NCBI GenBank assembly: GCA_000151295.1
Contig: GG745331.1
Coordinates: 285,483-349,482 of the forward strand
Reading direction: 5' to 3'
Origin: Allomyces macrogynus ATCC 38327
Taxonomy: Eukaryota > Blastocladiomycota > Blastocladiomycetes > Blastocladiales > Blastocladiaceae
Length of the DNA: 64,000 bases
Shown here: positions 1 through 12,230 of the stretch, piece by piece
Numbering within the stretch: the first letter of the stretch is position 1
How the letters are laid out: the number at the start of each line of letters is the position of its first letter
Made by a program: the position numbers and the translations under genes
The notes under the pieces: model-generated
Database searches by the model: none
Told to the model about the DNA's origin: nothing
What the model saw: only the letters and a program-made list of their open reading frames with translations

Positions 1-2000
1 GCGGTTCCCAAGTCGACCTCGACCACCGGCCGACGCCGATACGCCCGACTCGTCCACTCGCGCGCGGCACGGCGTGCGTCAACCCCAGCTGTTACCGTGG
101 CCAAACCCGCATCGGCATTTGGCGCACAGGCACGCAAGTTGTCCACCCCAATGCCATCACGCCGCGCGTCGACGCCCGCTCCCGCCCGCATTTCCGAGCC
201 GCTGGCAGAGACCGATGCCGAGCCCGCGACCGACGCCGGCCCTGCGCTCTCGACACATCGCAAAACGCGGCTCTTTTCGCCCTCGGCCGCCCCACCGCCC
301 GCGCACGTGCCTCCGCCGCCGCCGACCCCGGCGCAGCGCGGCGCGCGGCGGCATCGATCGCATACGGCGCCTGAGCCTGCGAGTGCCGCACGGCCCGTGA
401 TGCTCCGGTACCGGGTGGTCGAGATTGAAATCCCGATTTACGTGCGCCGTGGGGTGCGAACGCCGCAGCAGACGCCGGTTCCGACGCCTGAGCCACGGTT
501 TCAGGAGTTGGTCGAGTCGGATCGGGAGGACGCGGTCGAGGAGGAGGAGGATGGGGCGGGCAGTGAGAATAAGGCGCAGGCGGAGGTTGAGGAACCAAAA
601 CGGGCCGCAGAACCGCTCGATGATGAGGAGCGGGAATCGGACGAGTCGGAGGAGCGCGAGGGATCCGAGGAGGACGACGCAGTCGAGGAACCTGTTGCAG
701 TCGAGGTGCCCGAGGGCGAAGCCGAAGAGGAGCGCGAAAAGATGGACGTGGCCGAGGAACGCGATGCCGCCGAGGACGTAGGTGAAGAAACGGCAGCTGC
801 GGTCGGCAGACGCGATGGGTCCTTTGCGACCAAGGACCTCGACATGGACGATGCCGCGAGCGAGCCGGATCTCGTGCTGTTCCTCGAGGGCGAACCTGAC
901 GCGGCGTTTCACGGCGAGGATCAGGACGTGGCCATGGACGAGCCTGAGGAGCCGCAGGAGTTGGACGAATTGACTGAGCTCGACGAAATGGGCGAACTCG
1001 ATGAACATGGTCATGACGACGAGCTGCAGGCCATGGCTGATTTGCGCGTCACCGACGACTTGGACGCCGTCGACGAGCGCGACGCCGACCATGCGCTCGA
1101 TCTGACTGGCATCGACCCGACGCACGTCGCCACGCCGCCGTCCGTATCCCCAATGCAAATCGAGGACGACGCCGACGTTGCCCCACCCTCCATATCGCCG
1201 ATGCAAATCGAGGACGAGTTACCCGCCCCGCTCATGTCCCCGATCCACATCGAGGATGAAGACGGGCACCCGCCGTCGCCCATGGCGGGCTCGTCAACTC
1301 CAACACCAACGCCAACGCCATTCGCACCTCGCAGACTCTCGCCGGCCGCGTCCATGTACGAGTCGTCCTCGCCAACTCCGACGCCAACCGCGTCACGACC
1401 ATCGACGCGCACGGGCCACGCCTCGCCTGGCTGGCACTCTTCCCCAACGCCGTCTCGGCGGCGCCCGGGATCATTGGGTCGTACGGTGCCCACGGTACCA
1501 GTCTCGCCGTCCCCCGTGCTGCGTGTGCCGGATCAGGACGAGCCCGCGGTCGTTGACGATGACGGGTCCGCGAGTTTCGACGAGGACGAGGCGGCGGTTG
1601 CGTACGATGACGAACCCTCGGTCGTTGATACCGATTCACCCGCGGTCCAGTTGCCTTCGTCCGAGTCGCAGGACGCGGTCGCCGCTGGTGGCGATGCGGT
1701 CGATCCGTACGCCGAGGCACGCGCGGCCATTGCTGCAGTATGCGTTTCCCAACTCTTTTTTCGCCCATGACTACGACGGACGCTGACTTTCGTGCTCCAT
1801 TCTAGATGGACCCGACCATTCGCGACAAGTTTGCTCGCAGCGCACGCGTGTGCAGCCCGGAAGAACAGAACCTGACCGTGCGCGAGTGGCTCGCGCTCGT
1901 GGGCAAGCACCGCATACAGGCCTACCGCGCACAAGCGCAGGAGATGATCGATGATCTTCAACGGAAAGCCGAGATGGCCTTGGAGACGGCACGCTTGTGA
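1..2000 (+). CDS. Acidic, disordered protein with conserved-looking helical C-terminus (5' end outside window)
   Basis: I do not recognise this protein. The frame is open from base 1, and the first in-frame ATG is at 151, so the true start may lie upstream. Exon 1 runs to 1737. A 68-nt intron (1738-1805, GTATGC...CTAG) joins it in phase 0 to the last exon, 1806-2000. About 643 residues are visible. The first part is basic and Pro/Ser-rich. The middle is strongly acidic, with many Glu and Asp runs. Three copies of a short motif, SP(M/I)(Q/H)IED, lie at about 1147-1256. A Ser/Thr-Pro-rich stretch follows. The last 64 residues look folded, probably helical and coiled-coil-like, and contain a TVREWLALVGKHR segment. 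A nuclear or chromosome-associated scaffold is possible but only a guess. It converges with the kinase gene downstream. Confidence 0.6.
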
Positions 2001-2439
2001 TCCGAGTCGATGCGTTTTTGTTAATGATCGACACCGAGAGAATGCCATTTTTGCTTCCCCCCCCACCACCACCACCAACACCATCACCCAGTCACGTTCG
2101 GACCGTGGAGACCCTTGCTCAAATCAGCAACCAATTCATATTCCACCGACGTGCGCGAAACAACGCGACTTTGGCTGATGACGGGCAACGGGACGAAAAG
2201 TTCATTGTCGCCGTTATTTATACGCGAGCACGGCAGGCAAGACAGATCAATCAACAAACAGCAATTTAGAACCATGAGGCACAGATGTGACGGACCACCA
2301 AGAACTCAACGGCCCCCGTCCCCTCCCGACGAATGATCCCTCCTCCCCCACCCTCTTCCCATCCTCGCCCCCGATCCCGCACGCGCGCTCCTCCCACGCC
2401 GACATAGACACGAACCCTCTCCCCCCCTTCCCGCCTCTT
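2001..2439. other. Convergent intergenic spacer
   Basis: This stretch separates the 3' ends of the first gene (+) and the kinase gene (-). It holds C-rich and CCA-rich runs around 2055-2090 and 2330-2450. I see no gene, RNA or repeat family in it. Confidence 0.6.
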
Positions 2440-5313
2440 TTACTCATTCCACCCACTCCGCATCCGGCCGGGCGTCATCGGCGGCGCCTGCATTCCATAC
2501 ACCGCCTGCGGCGGCAAACTCGGCGGGACCGCGGCCGTCGCTGACGTGGGTCTCGGCGTGCGCGGCGTCTGCGGTGTGTACGGCGTGCCCGGCGCCGCCG
2601 TCGCATGATGGTGCTGTTGCTGCACATGGTGTGCGTGGTGGTACTGGTAATGTCCGGCCGCGGATGGCGTCGGTGGCGGCGGCGGCTGCGCGTACCCGCT
2701 TGGGGTCGCGGGCGTGGCGAGCACCGCTTGCTGCGACAACATAACGCCCGCGTGTGCGCCGAGCATTTGCAGTGCGCGCAGTACGAGGTCCGACCCTTCG
2801 TGCGCGTCCAAGTCGTCGAGCGCACGACGCAGCCGGTCGAGCGCATGGTACCCCTCCGAAGTCCGGACCTGCGTGATGTGCGGGTGGAGGACGTGGTACC
2901 ACGGCCGCTGCGCTGCACCGCCGTGGATCCCGGACCCGGCAACCGACGCGGCGATCGGCGCAGCGGTCGCAGCTTGGTACCCGTGCGGTCCCGGCGTGCC
3001 AGGGGCCTGCGACACGACCGCCGCCCCCGGACCACCCGCGCCACCGGTCCCCGAATACGGACCCGGTGTCCGCGGCGGTGCCGGGACCGCGACTCCGCCG
3101 ACCATGACCATCCCGGACCCGGAGGGGACCGCGGAATTTGCGGAACTCGCGCGGTAATCCGGCCCCGTGTGTACGTGCGGGACTGGGTTAGCCCCCGCCG
3201 TCCGCGGGCGCCCTGGAACGGGCGGTGCGTCCGCAGGGGTCATGAACGCGTCCTGCGGCGGCGCTGTTGGGGACCGCGCATACTGCTGTTGCTGCGTGGG
3301 TCCAGGGGACGCAGCGTACCGGCCGTACGCGTCGGTTTGCACGACGGCGAGCGGGGTCTTGGGCCTGTTCATGGGCGGGGTCTTGCGCGGGGTTTGCGGT
3401 TGAGGAGTCCGTGGTGGGGCGGCCGATGCGGCTGCTGCGGCTGCTGCGGCAGCGACGGCGCCGGACGAGGCTTCTGAAAGAGTTCCAGGCCCGGGGATGG
3501 GTGTCCCGACAGCGGCGGGTTCCGCGTAGGTGCTCGACGACGCGATCGACGACTTGCGCGACCCGGACGACCCGACGGTTATCGCGGACGAGGGCACGTC
3601 GCGGCGCACCGTGGAGAAGTCCCACGTCGCGCCCGGCATACTGCGCGGGTCCGAGTCTGGGCCAGAGTTGCCGTGATTCGCGTTCCCATTGGTCACGGTA
3701 TCCTGGCCGTTCCCGCCGGACCCGCTGACGTCGTGTGCGCTGCTGCCACCGCCAACCCCCTGTCGGTAATGCTCGTGCCGTTCAATCAGTTCGGTCAGGT
3801 ACGAGTTGCGCTTGGCCTTGCGGATGAACGGGTGCTTGAGCAGGTCCTTGGCGGAGGCGCGCGCCGCCGGGTTCTTTTGCAGGCACAGCGAGACGAATTC
3901 CTTGAACGTGCGCGAAAACGCGCCGTGCAGTTGTGGTGGTTCCGACTTGGTGATTTGGAACAAGGCTCGCGTCGGTTCCATGTCGGCGTGCGGTGGCTGA
4001 CCCTGCGCGAGCTCGATTGCCGTGATACTAGCGGGTGGGGAAGGCGATTTTAGATTTTACGCGCGAGGTGCTGGTGCGGAGGAGGACGTGGAGACGTACC
4101 CGAGGGACCATATATCGGCGCGCTCGTCGTAGCCGGTTTGGCTGATGACCTCCGGCGCCATCCAGAACTAGACATGGTGGAGACGGCCCAATCAGCCCAG
4201 AAATGTCGCGACACGTACGACAGCGGCGGTGGAGAACGTACTGGCGTGCCGACAAAAGTGTTTTTCCGCGTCATGGTCAAGGTCAACTGGCCTGACACAC
4301 CGAAATCAGCGAGTTTGACTACACGGCGCGATCGCGGCCACAAAAACGATGTAATGAGATCGGCGAACTTGCTGCGAGCACGCAGCTAAGACGCACCATC
4401 GCCGGTCTGGGTCAGGAGAATATTGGCGGCCTTGATGTCTAGCGAAATGAACAAACAAAAAAGACAATCAGCGGGCGCTCGTCGTGCGCGTATCGGCCGT
4501 CAAGCAAAAAAATTGTGTACCTCGGTGCAGTTTTCCCTGCTCGTGCAAGTACTCGAGGCCGCGCAAGAGCTCGCGCATGATGATGGCAATGAACACCTCC
4601 TCGAAGTTGGCCGGCTTCAACTACCATCGATTCGCGCTCGCGAGTGTTAGACCAGGTCTATAATGGCATGCACGAACGACCCGACGAGCCCCGTACCAAA
4701 TCTTGACATGATCCACCGCCGCAGAACTCCATGACGATCCATAGTTTGGCGCCCTTGATGAACGAGCCGTAGTACTTGGTGACAAACTGGGCATACACAC
4801 CATCAATGTCAGTGAGTGCACTCTCGTGGTAAAGAACGCCGCCCGTCGCTGCTGTGGGCGCAGCAATAAACCATGCTGGCCAAGAACGTACTGTGGAGTC
4901 GAGCTGACTCAAAATGTGAATTTCCTGCTGAATGTCCTCGATCTCGTCCTGCGCCTGCTCGAGGTCGATGATCTTTATGGCGACGGGCGCCTTGTTGCGC
5001 TTGTCAAAGCCTATTCGGGGCCCGACGTCGTGGTCAGTCGCTGATTTCACAGTACAGCAAGCACGCGCATGCGAGGCGACGGTGCCGAGCGTGCGTGTAC
5101 GAGCTGCACGTAAAAGGGCGTAGCAGCGCACGCACCCTTGTAGACTTCGCCAAACGAGCCGCGGCCAATGCGCTCCTGCTTGACGTAGAGCTCCTCCGGG
5201 TCGATTCGGATTACGGGCGACGACTACAAGTCGCGGGTGATGGCAAAAAACGGAACATTAGGACCACCGCCTGTAGGAAATGGGCGCAGAAATCACGAGC
5301 CGCGGCATACCAT
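2440..5313 (-). CDS. STE20/GCK-III family serine/threonine kinase (MST3/YSK1, fungal Nak1/Kic1-like)
   Basis: Nine exons give 724 residues: 5313-5311, 5223-5136, 5010-4892, 4786-4697, 4620-4521, 4438-4397, 4318-4242, 4167-4100 and 4027-2440. The kinase domain spans about residues 12-264. It has the glycine loop [11 protein letters not shown], the lysine in VAIK (K43), HRD (about 132-134), DFG in LADFGVSG, and a GTPFWMAPE activation segment typical of STE20 kinases. A HEHYR segment after the domain fits the GCK-III group, which acts with Mo25-type partners in polarity and septation networks. The remaining ~450 residues are Pro/Ala/Gln-rich and disordered. The first coding exon is only the ATG, followed at once by an 87-nt intron. 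Every other junction keeps frame and restores conserved residues. Confidence 0.93.
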
Positions 5314-6026
5314 GGCGGTCAACGACGAAGGCGCCGGAAAAGCAGCGCAGCGCGGCGATACGAGACGGGGTGAGGGTGCGCGGTGAAGCGCACAGGACAC
5401 GACGGGGTTGAGGTGTCCAGGCACGTAATGGGTTCAAATCGCGACCGAGAACGGAAATCGCGATTCAATGGCCGAAAAAACCGAGGGCAGCGGGCTGGAT
5501 TGGAATGGTGGCCGAGTACGCCGTAGAAGGCGAGCTGGCCGAAAAATCTGGTGGTTTGGATGCTGCTGAAGCCGTGGCGAGCGTGCAGAATAAACCACGC
5601 GATGGCGCGCTTCCTCGAAAGGTCTTTTTTGTTGGTCGGCGATTTGTTGCTGAAGGGTCGGATCCGGCCGTCGACCGAGAGCAACAGGAGCGGAGCGTTG
5701 CAGACTGGTCGTTGAAAGAGCGAGCCACGAGTTCGAAAGGAGGCACGCCGCGGGGTTGGTTTGGTAGAGCGCGGGCGATTGGTCGACTTGGGCGGTTGTC
5801 GTCTTCGTCGTCCCTCGTCAGGAAATCGGCCAGCTCCAGTCGCTTGGATCTGTTACAAGTGCGCGCAGGGGATGATCGTGGGGGCGAAGCGTTCACCCTC
5901 GGCGTAGCATGCGCAGCGGTCCAGCAGGCCGCTCCCAAGACGCCGATGCAACGGAACGCGTGGCAACGGTTTGCACGCGGGCGTGGTGGGGTCGGGTCGG
6001 TGACCTCGGGCGTCAACGACGCTGTC

Positions 6027-6078
6027 GGCGGGCAGCAGCAGGCGGGCGGCAGCAGGCGGGCGGCAGCAGGCGGGCAGG
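6027..6078. repeat. 14-bp minisatellite, about 3.7 copies
   Basis: The unit is GGCGGGCGGCAGCA. The copies are at 6027-6040 (one base different), 6041-6054 and 6055-6068, with a partial copy to 6078. It lies in non-coding sequence upstream of the kinase gene. Confidence 0.85.
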
Positions 6079-6544
6079 CGCGTGCGCTGTGGGAGTGCGG
6101 CGAGTGGATGGCCGTTCGCACACGGGCAGCTGGGCGGAGGCCGGCGACAGGCTCGCAGCAGAGGGTTGGGTCGCGGCGGCTTCAGCGACGGAGACGCCGA
6201 CTTCGGCAGCGCGGCCAACCGCGCAACGGTGGTTTTGTGCTGGCAAATCGCGTGATAATGCAGCTTGCCATATTGGTCGGCTTGGTTTGCCGTGACGGCC
6301 GCCCGGTTCGCGAAGCGGGCAAGCGGCGTGGGAACGGAGAACGATCAGGCCACAGCGACAGCTTTCGGAAAGTGCTGCTTGCTGGAGCGCGGTCGCCTGA
6401 CCCACTCGTGGACACGGCGTGATCGCCACCCTCGTGGTGGTTCGCGTCTCTCGCTCCACCTCCACCATCTCCCGCCGTCGTCTGCGCTCCACCAGCTTCG
6501 TTCATTTAAAATCGCCCCACGCCATTTTCCGCCATTGCCCTCTT

Positions 6545-6570
6545 CCAGCCAGCCAGCCAGCCAGCCAGCC
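6545..6570. repeat. CCAG microsatellite, 6.5 copies
   Basis: A perfect CCAG tetranucleotide run lies in the intergenic region, 210 bases from the 3' end of the disordered-protein gene. Confidence 0.9.
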
Positions 6571-6780
6571 CCGTGCCCGTTTCCGCCATTGCACTCCCGA
6601 CCTGCCGCGCCGCGGCCACGTCGGCGTCTTCGTCTTCGTCTTCGGCTTCGTTTTCATCGTGCCCCGCTCTAGCTTGATGTATATCGGGTCAGATCCAAAC
6701 AGAAACACGCAAAAAATAGGAGAACAGCAAAAAAAATCACTGGGTCAACACATCATCAGAACCTCTCTTCTACTTTCGCA

Positions 6781-9700
6781 TTACTTCTCTCCACTGCTCG
6801 ACCCGCGCCCCGGGGCCCCGTTCGCCGCTCGTGCCGATGCCGTCGTCGACGCGCTCGACCTTCTCCGCCGTGCCGCCAGCGACCCGGACGGCGACGCCTC
6901 AACGACAGGCGTCGCTGCGGCAATCCGGCGTGGCGCGACGATCCGTGCCGAGGAGGCTTGCGTGTGTGCGGTGAGCGACCGCGAGACGGCGCGGCCGCGC
7001 GACGCGGAGCGGCGCACTTTGGGTGGCGATGCAGCCGGCTCGGTTGGTGCTGCGGCGTGCGAGTCGGCAACCAGGGACGGGACCGGCGGGACCGGTGGCG
7101 CGTCTGGGTCAGGCACGACCACGGTGTGCGTTTCGCGGCCGGGCGTTCCCGGTGTCGAGGGCCGGCCGGGTGTCGCAGGCCTTGCCGGTGTTGTTGGTCG
7201 TGCGGGAGTTGCTGGCCTTCTAGGCGTCGCTGGCCGCGGTGCGGGCGTCACTGCTCGCGCCGGACCTGGCGTGACCGGCCTCGCAGCGGGCGTGACGGGC
7301 CGTCCCGGCGTCGTCGGTCTCCGAACCCGATCCCGCCCCACGGGCGTAACCGACCTGGTCCCGGCCACCGCGTGCGTGGGCGTGACCGGCGTCACGGGCC
7401 GACTCGAACTCCTCGCCCTCCCCACGGCACCCGTCTCGACCATGATCGGTCCCGTTGCCGGTGCAGCCACGACCATACTCCTCGCCGACACGGGCGGGAG
7501 GGACAAAATCGTCGGTCTCGGCCCGGGCGTGAGCGATCTCGGCGCCGTCACCACGGCCGTCGGCGTCGCCGGTGGTCCGCGCGAGACCGCGCGTCTCGGC
7601 TGCAACGACGCCGACCTGCGTAACCCCGAATCCACGCGACCAGGGACGTCGTGGTACTTATTTCTCCCTCGTCCCGGCACAGTCCCGCGCGTATCGGCCG
7701 ACGCGGCGCGCGCCTTCTTCCCATACGACGGCTCGTGGACCGACTCGGTATCCGCATCCGTTCCGTCGTCCCATGAAGTCCGCGTGTGGCGGTACGGCGA
7801 CGAGAACGGGGACGGCGGGAGCCGTTGCGCACGCAACTGGTCGTGAATGTCGCAGCATGATTCGCGCGCCCAGGGGGGCACGTGGTACGGGTAGGACTCG
7901 TGCGATTCGTCGAGCGGCTGCGCGTGGAACCGCATCCGGCGTGCGGTCAGCAAGGTCGGGGACAGCGGGTTATCGTCGGCCCATTCACTGGCGAGTTCGT
8001 CGCCGAGATCGAGTTCTGACGCGGACCCGGCGGCAGACGCGGAAAAGTGCACGTGGCCGTGGTGGTAGTGGATGTGTGTGCGGCGCGGCGCGCCACCGTC
8101 GTTGTCGTGGTCATCGACGTCCTGGTAGGCGTCGTCGAGGTCGTCGTCCTCGGCGTCCGAGTACTCGTCGCTGAGATCGTCCGGCAGCAGGAACCGCGCG
8201 GGGATCCCGTCGTCGTCACCATCGGACCGCTCGTCGCGCTCGTCGTCGGACACGTGGCCCTCCGAATCCGCGTCGCTCGCGAGTGCATCCGGCACTCGTG
8301 CAGCGCGTGTCGTCTCGGCCCCGTCAGGCCGTAGGAACGGCGACCGCACCACCGTTGTGGGCGACGTGGCCTCTGGCGACAAAATCTGATCGACGCGCGT
8401 GAGCAGCTCCGTAATGATCTTGACCTGCATCCGTGGTGTTGGCGGGGCACTATCCGGTTTCCGCTGCGGGCTCGCGACGACACTGCGCACGGGCTCGGCC
8501 TCGTCCTCCTCGACCGTCTCCACATCGCCCGAGTACCCGTGCGATATGGTTATCGCATCACTCCCATCGCCGTCCTCGTGCGGGATCACCACCGCCGAAT
8601 CGGCACGCGGCAGCAGCACGGGCGATGGCGGCGGGTCGTGGTCCTCGTCCTCTTCCATCTCCTTCCGTTCCGCGCCCTCGTCATCATCATCATCATCATC
8701 ATCGTCCGTCAACTCGAGGTCCGGCAACGTCATATCCTCGATCCTCTCCTCACCTTCACCCCCTCTTCCATGCCCGCCTTCCTCCTTAATCGGCCGTAGG
8801 GCCGTAATCGTCTGCACGAGCGACAGCGGCGACGACCGGCGGCGGAACACGCGCGGCGACGACGCGCGCGACGTGGTCCATGTGGGCGCATGCCATTCGC
8901 CACCGCCGAAATCATCCTCGTCGTCAAGGACGTGCGACGACCGCAGCGGCACGTCCCAGTCGAGGGACCGCCACCGCAGTTGCGGCGCCTGCACGGACCG
9001 TCGTGCGAGGCGGGGTGTCAGGCGACGCCATGGAGTGGGTAAGGGGATGCGGGTCGGGTACGGCGCGGGGGATGGGGACCGGTGCGAGGCGGTGCGTGAC
9101 GGTGGGGAGCGGGCGCGCGGCGCGGGGAGCGGGGCGGAGTGCGTTCGGGTGGGGAGCAGGTCGGGCTGGGTCGCATGTTCTGACAGTGCAGCGGCAGCTG
9201 CAGGCACGGTGTGGGCGGGTGCGTCTTTTGGCGGTGTCGGCGGCGGGACCTCGTCGTCGTGTGGTGGCGGCAAGGGTGGTACACCGTCGACGTCGTCTTG
9301 AGGTCGAGCAGCAAGTGCCACGTCGTTGTCGTGCAGCGGATCCGGCGATGCGAATCGCTCGTGCGGTACCGGCGCGAGAGACGTCTGTGGACACGGCAAT
9401 GGTGGACGTGGCACAGCCTCACGCCGTGGCGACGGCGGCGGCGATCCAACGAGTGCCATGGACGGCTCCGGAAGCGTTTCCGCAAAAATCGACGGGGTTT
9501 CGTTGGCGGCCGCGTCGGATTCGGCGCCGTCGACCACCGAATCGGGTGCGCTCGCGAGGAGCGGCAGGCTGCGCGGTTCGGGTCTATCGTGCCGTGATTC
9601 CGCATCCACGCGGCCCCCATCCTCAGGACCTGGTGGTGGGGCGTCCGTTCGTGCTGGTGTTGCCGATGCCGGCGGATCCCGTCCACCAGAATCCGACGCC

Positions 9701-11116
9701 GACCCAGCATTCGACGCAGCACTCGGCGCTCCGCTCGACCTCGACCCTGCCCTCGAACTCACACCGCTCAACCCACCCTCGCTCCGCGTCGGCACGAGCA
9801 ACCCGACCTTCGACAGCAACCTCGATGCCGACCGCCTCCTTCTAACCCACGGGTCGACGGGTGGTGCCGGTGGTGCCGCGGCCACCTTCTCCAGCGCAGC
9901 CACGCGCGACCGCACCGAGCTCGGGACCGCCGGAACGGGCGGGAGTGAAGACAACAGAGTCGGCGGTGGCGGCGACATGCTCTTCGCGAGCCGCGGGGAG
10001 CGGGAGCGTGATCGGGATCGAGACCGGGTGGTCTGCCGCGACGATTTGGTCGGTACGGGCATGGCCACGTCCGGGAACAGGATCTGGCGAATGTGCGCGT
10101 TAGATGGCACGTGCGCCGGGTCGATGGTGGGCGCGGATTCGCCGGTGAGTCGTGACAGCGTGGCCGGGTCGGCCATGCGCGGGTGTGCAGCCGACGCGGC
10201 CGGTGCTGGCGCCGGAGTCGGGGGAGCCGCGACCGTCGGCATCGGCAAGTGAGAAGGGAACACGTGTGCCGTCGGAGAGCCAACGTCGACGGTCGGCGGC
10301 GGCGGGAGCGGCTTCGAATCAATCGATGTGGTTTTCGGCGGTGATACCAATGGCGTATTCGCAGCCGCAACCACATCGGCGGTTGTCGACCCCGATGTGA
10401 AAGGTGCGGTCGCGGGCGTGCATGCCGCGGGTTTCAGGGCGTTCAGCTGGCCCTTGACTTCGTTCATCGACTGCGTGAGCCCGTGCACCATATTTAGCAG
10501 CCGGTCGAGCCGGTCGTCAGGCGCGGGCAGCGGAATCGGGAGATTCGGCCACGTCCATGTGGACAGAGCGGGTGGAGCGGTGGCAGCGGGTGATGCGGAG
10601 GACGAAGAGGGCGAGAGCGGGGCCGAGTCGTCGAACGTGGCCACGGGCATGGGTTTCCCGGCGTCGGCCTGCAGGTTCGCGACGACGCGCGGGAGCTCAT
10701 TGAGCACGTTGCTATTACGGCGAGAACCGAACGCATTAGCACGTCTGTTGGGTGGAGAACGGCGAGAACAGTCCAACGCACAGCAAGAACACAAGACTGA
10801 ACAGCTGGTGCGCCGGATCCGACGCGCCGCCAGTCGTCGCGGGTACGTTCTCACTGGGCAGCACACCAGGCTCGGGTGCCTTGCCCGGCGCATTGGGCGG
10901 CGCGTCAGCGGGAGGGGATCCGAGCATGGTCGTCGCCTTGGACTCGACTAGCGCGGTCAAGTCGCTCAGATCGAATTGGTGCGGTGGCGGTTCGGCGGGC
11001 CGGGCGGGCGCCGTCTGGTCGTCGTCGGAATCGCGGTCGTCGGTTGTGGTCAGCGTGTGGTCGGGCGTGTCGTAATGACCATGCTGGGTACAAGCAGCCA
11101 CGGCCACGTTAGCCAT
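6781..11116 (-). CDS. Large Pro/Ser-rich disordered protein
   Basis: I do not recognise this protein. My model has two exons, 11116-10782 and 10711-6781, for 1421 residues. The 70-nt intron (GTGCGT...AATAG) has a CTAAT branch-like site and joins in phase 2. The splice links a helix ending LFSLVFLL to NVLNELPRVVANL, giving one leucine-rich amphipathic helix near residues 100-125; this is the only segment that looks folded apart from short stretches. The rest is low-complexity: Pro/Ser/Thr tracts, an RS-dipeptide run, a nine-Asp run, and a C-terminal block of repeated (V/A/T)TP(A/G)RP units. Many SP/TP sites suggest kinase-regulated scaffolding, but that is inference. The start at 11116 (TTCATGGCT) is the best in-frame ATG; a further upstream exon cannot be excluded. 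Confidence 0.65.
8680..8705. repeat. TCA/TGA trinucleotide run encoding poly-Asp
   Basis: A trinucleotide run inside the large disordered-protein gene encodes nine consecutive Asp residues on the minus strand. It is a likely site of length variation. Confidence 0.85.
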
Positions 11117-12230
11117 GAACAAGCACGAAGAAGCGGCACGGAGCACCCGCGTACTAATGCTGATTTGGTATGCTTGGCAATCAGCGTGCGGAACCGGCGC
11201 GGGAGCGGCATGGAGCGGTCGGTGCGCGTGAGCGGCGCACTGGCCATCGAATCGAGCACAGTCGTGGTCGCGGCAACCACGGCAGCGACGGTAGCGGGCA
11301 CGCGCGTGGCCAGGTTTGCGTGACGCTCCGCCGGGTGGGCGGGTCAGCGAACGCAGGTTCGGTGCGCGAGAGATCCAGCGTCCGCAGCAGCAAAGGAGAT
11401 CCGGTCCGCCGTCTAAAGTGCGTAAGTCCGCGGACCCAGGCACGGCAGGAATGCAATGATCTGCTCGCGGTTTGGTCACCACGCTGCGGCCAGTACTCGA
11501 CGTCGAGAACAGGCCGAACAGCGCAAACTGGCAGCGGAAGGGCAGGGCAGCGATACGAGCGGGTGAGCGAGCAAGCACGCCGACGTGACAGCGCCAGCGC
11601 CGTTGACAAGAAAGAGCGTGATGTTCTGGCCGTGAAAGGGCGGCACAGGCGGCGCTGCCAAACGGGCGGCGCGTCGTGAACGGTGGTGGTCGTGGGTTGT
11701 TCGTGCCGCGCACCGCTGGCGATAGCGCGGGTATCTCGGGTCGCTGCGACGGGTGAAGACGCTGCTCTACGTTGCACCAAGTTGGGCGCCGTCGTGGTGC
11801 GGTCCGAAAAATTAATCCATGACGGTGCAGCTGGCAAGTAGCACGAACGTGGCGACACGACTTGACGGACGGGTGATCGCTCGCGGCGCTTGGGCGAAGT
11901 CGCAAGTCGAAACACCAAATGTCGTGTTGGGAGCCTTGCTCGCCTGGTGGGCAAGTCGCTAGGTCCCCTTTCACCGCGTGGCGTCGCCCAGCAAATGAAT
12001 TTGCGAACGAGGCAAAAAGTACATGTTTGCAACAATTCATCCAATAATTTATAGCACAAAATCGCGCCCACCCTCTTGCAACCTCGCCATCGGTCGGTCG
12101 CCGCCACTGTTGATGCGACGTTGATGATGATGCTAATACCGCGGCCACGAACTGGCCAGCTTGTCTTTCCCCGTTGCTGCTCTGCAAATATGACACCAAA
12201 TATTCCCATTAACGCGGGACCCTCGGCTCT
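11117..12230. other. Intergenic region, no gene identified
   Basis: This 1.1-kb stretch lies upstream of the large disordered-protein gene and downstream of the SET gene. It probably includes the former's promoter. Two long minus-strand frames cross it, but they show no domain, biased codon use or splice logic. I call nothing in it. Confidence 0.45.

Larger units (their letters stand above)
5314..6780. other. Intergenic region upstream of the kinase gene
   Basis: About 1.5 kb lies between the kinase start and the 3' end of the next gene; both are on the minus strand. It should hold the kinase promoter and 5' UTR. It contains a 14-bp minisatellite (6027-6078) and a CCAG microsatellite (6545-6570). 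Long open frames on both strands look like GC-rich chance frames: they have no motif and no splice support. Confidence 0.5.

Noticed and set aside
97..150. GTG at 97 as the start of the first gene
   Set aside because: The frame is open to base 1, and GTG starts are not expected here. The gene more likely begins upstream or at the ATG at 151.
5380..5450. tRNA-like B-box string GGGTTCAAATC
   Set aside because: No matching A box or acceptor stem at the right distance on either strand.
5505..6422. 305-codon plus-strand open frame and overlapping minus-strand frames
   Set aside because: The composition is that of GC-rich chance frames. It crosses a minisatellite and has no motif or splice support.
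10736..11116. A separate small tail-anchored protein ending LFSLVFLLCVGLFS
   Set aside because: The hydrophobic tail appears only if the GTGCGT donor is read through. Splicing the 70-nt intron joins it in frame to the following long gene, so I treat it as exon 1 of that gene.
11181..12209. Long minus-strand open frames between the disordered-protein and SET genes
   Set aside because: Arg/Ser-rich translation without domains. Two frames overlap over the same stretch, as expected for GC-rich noise.
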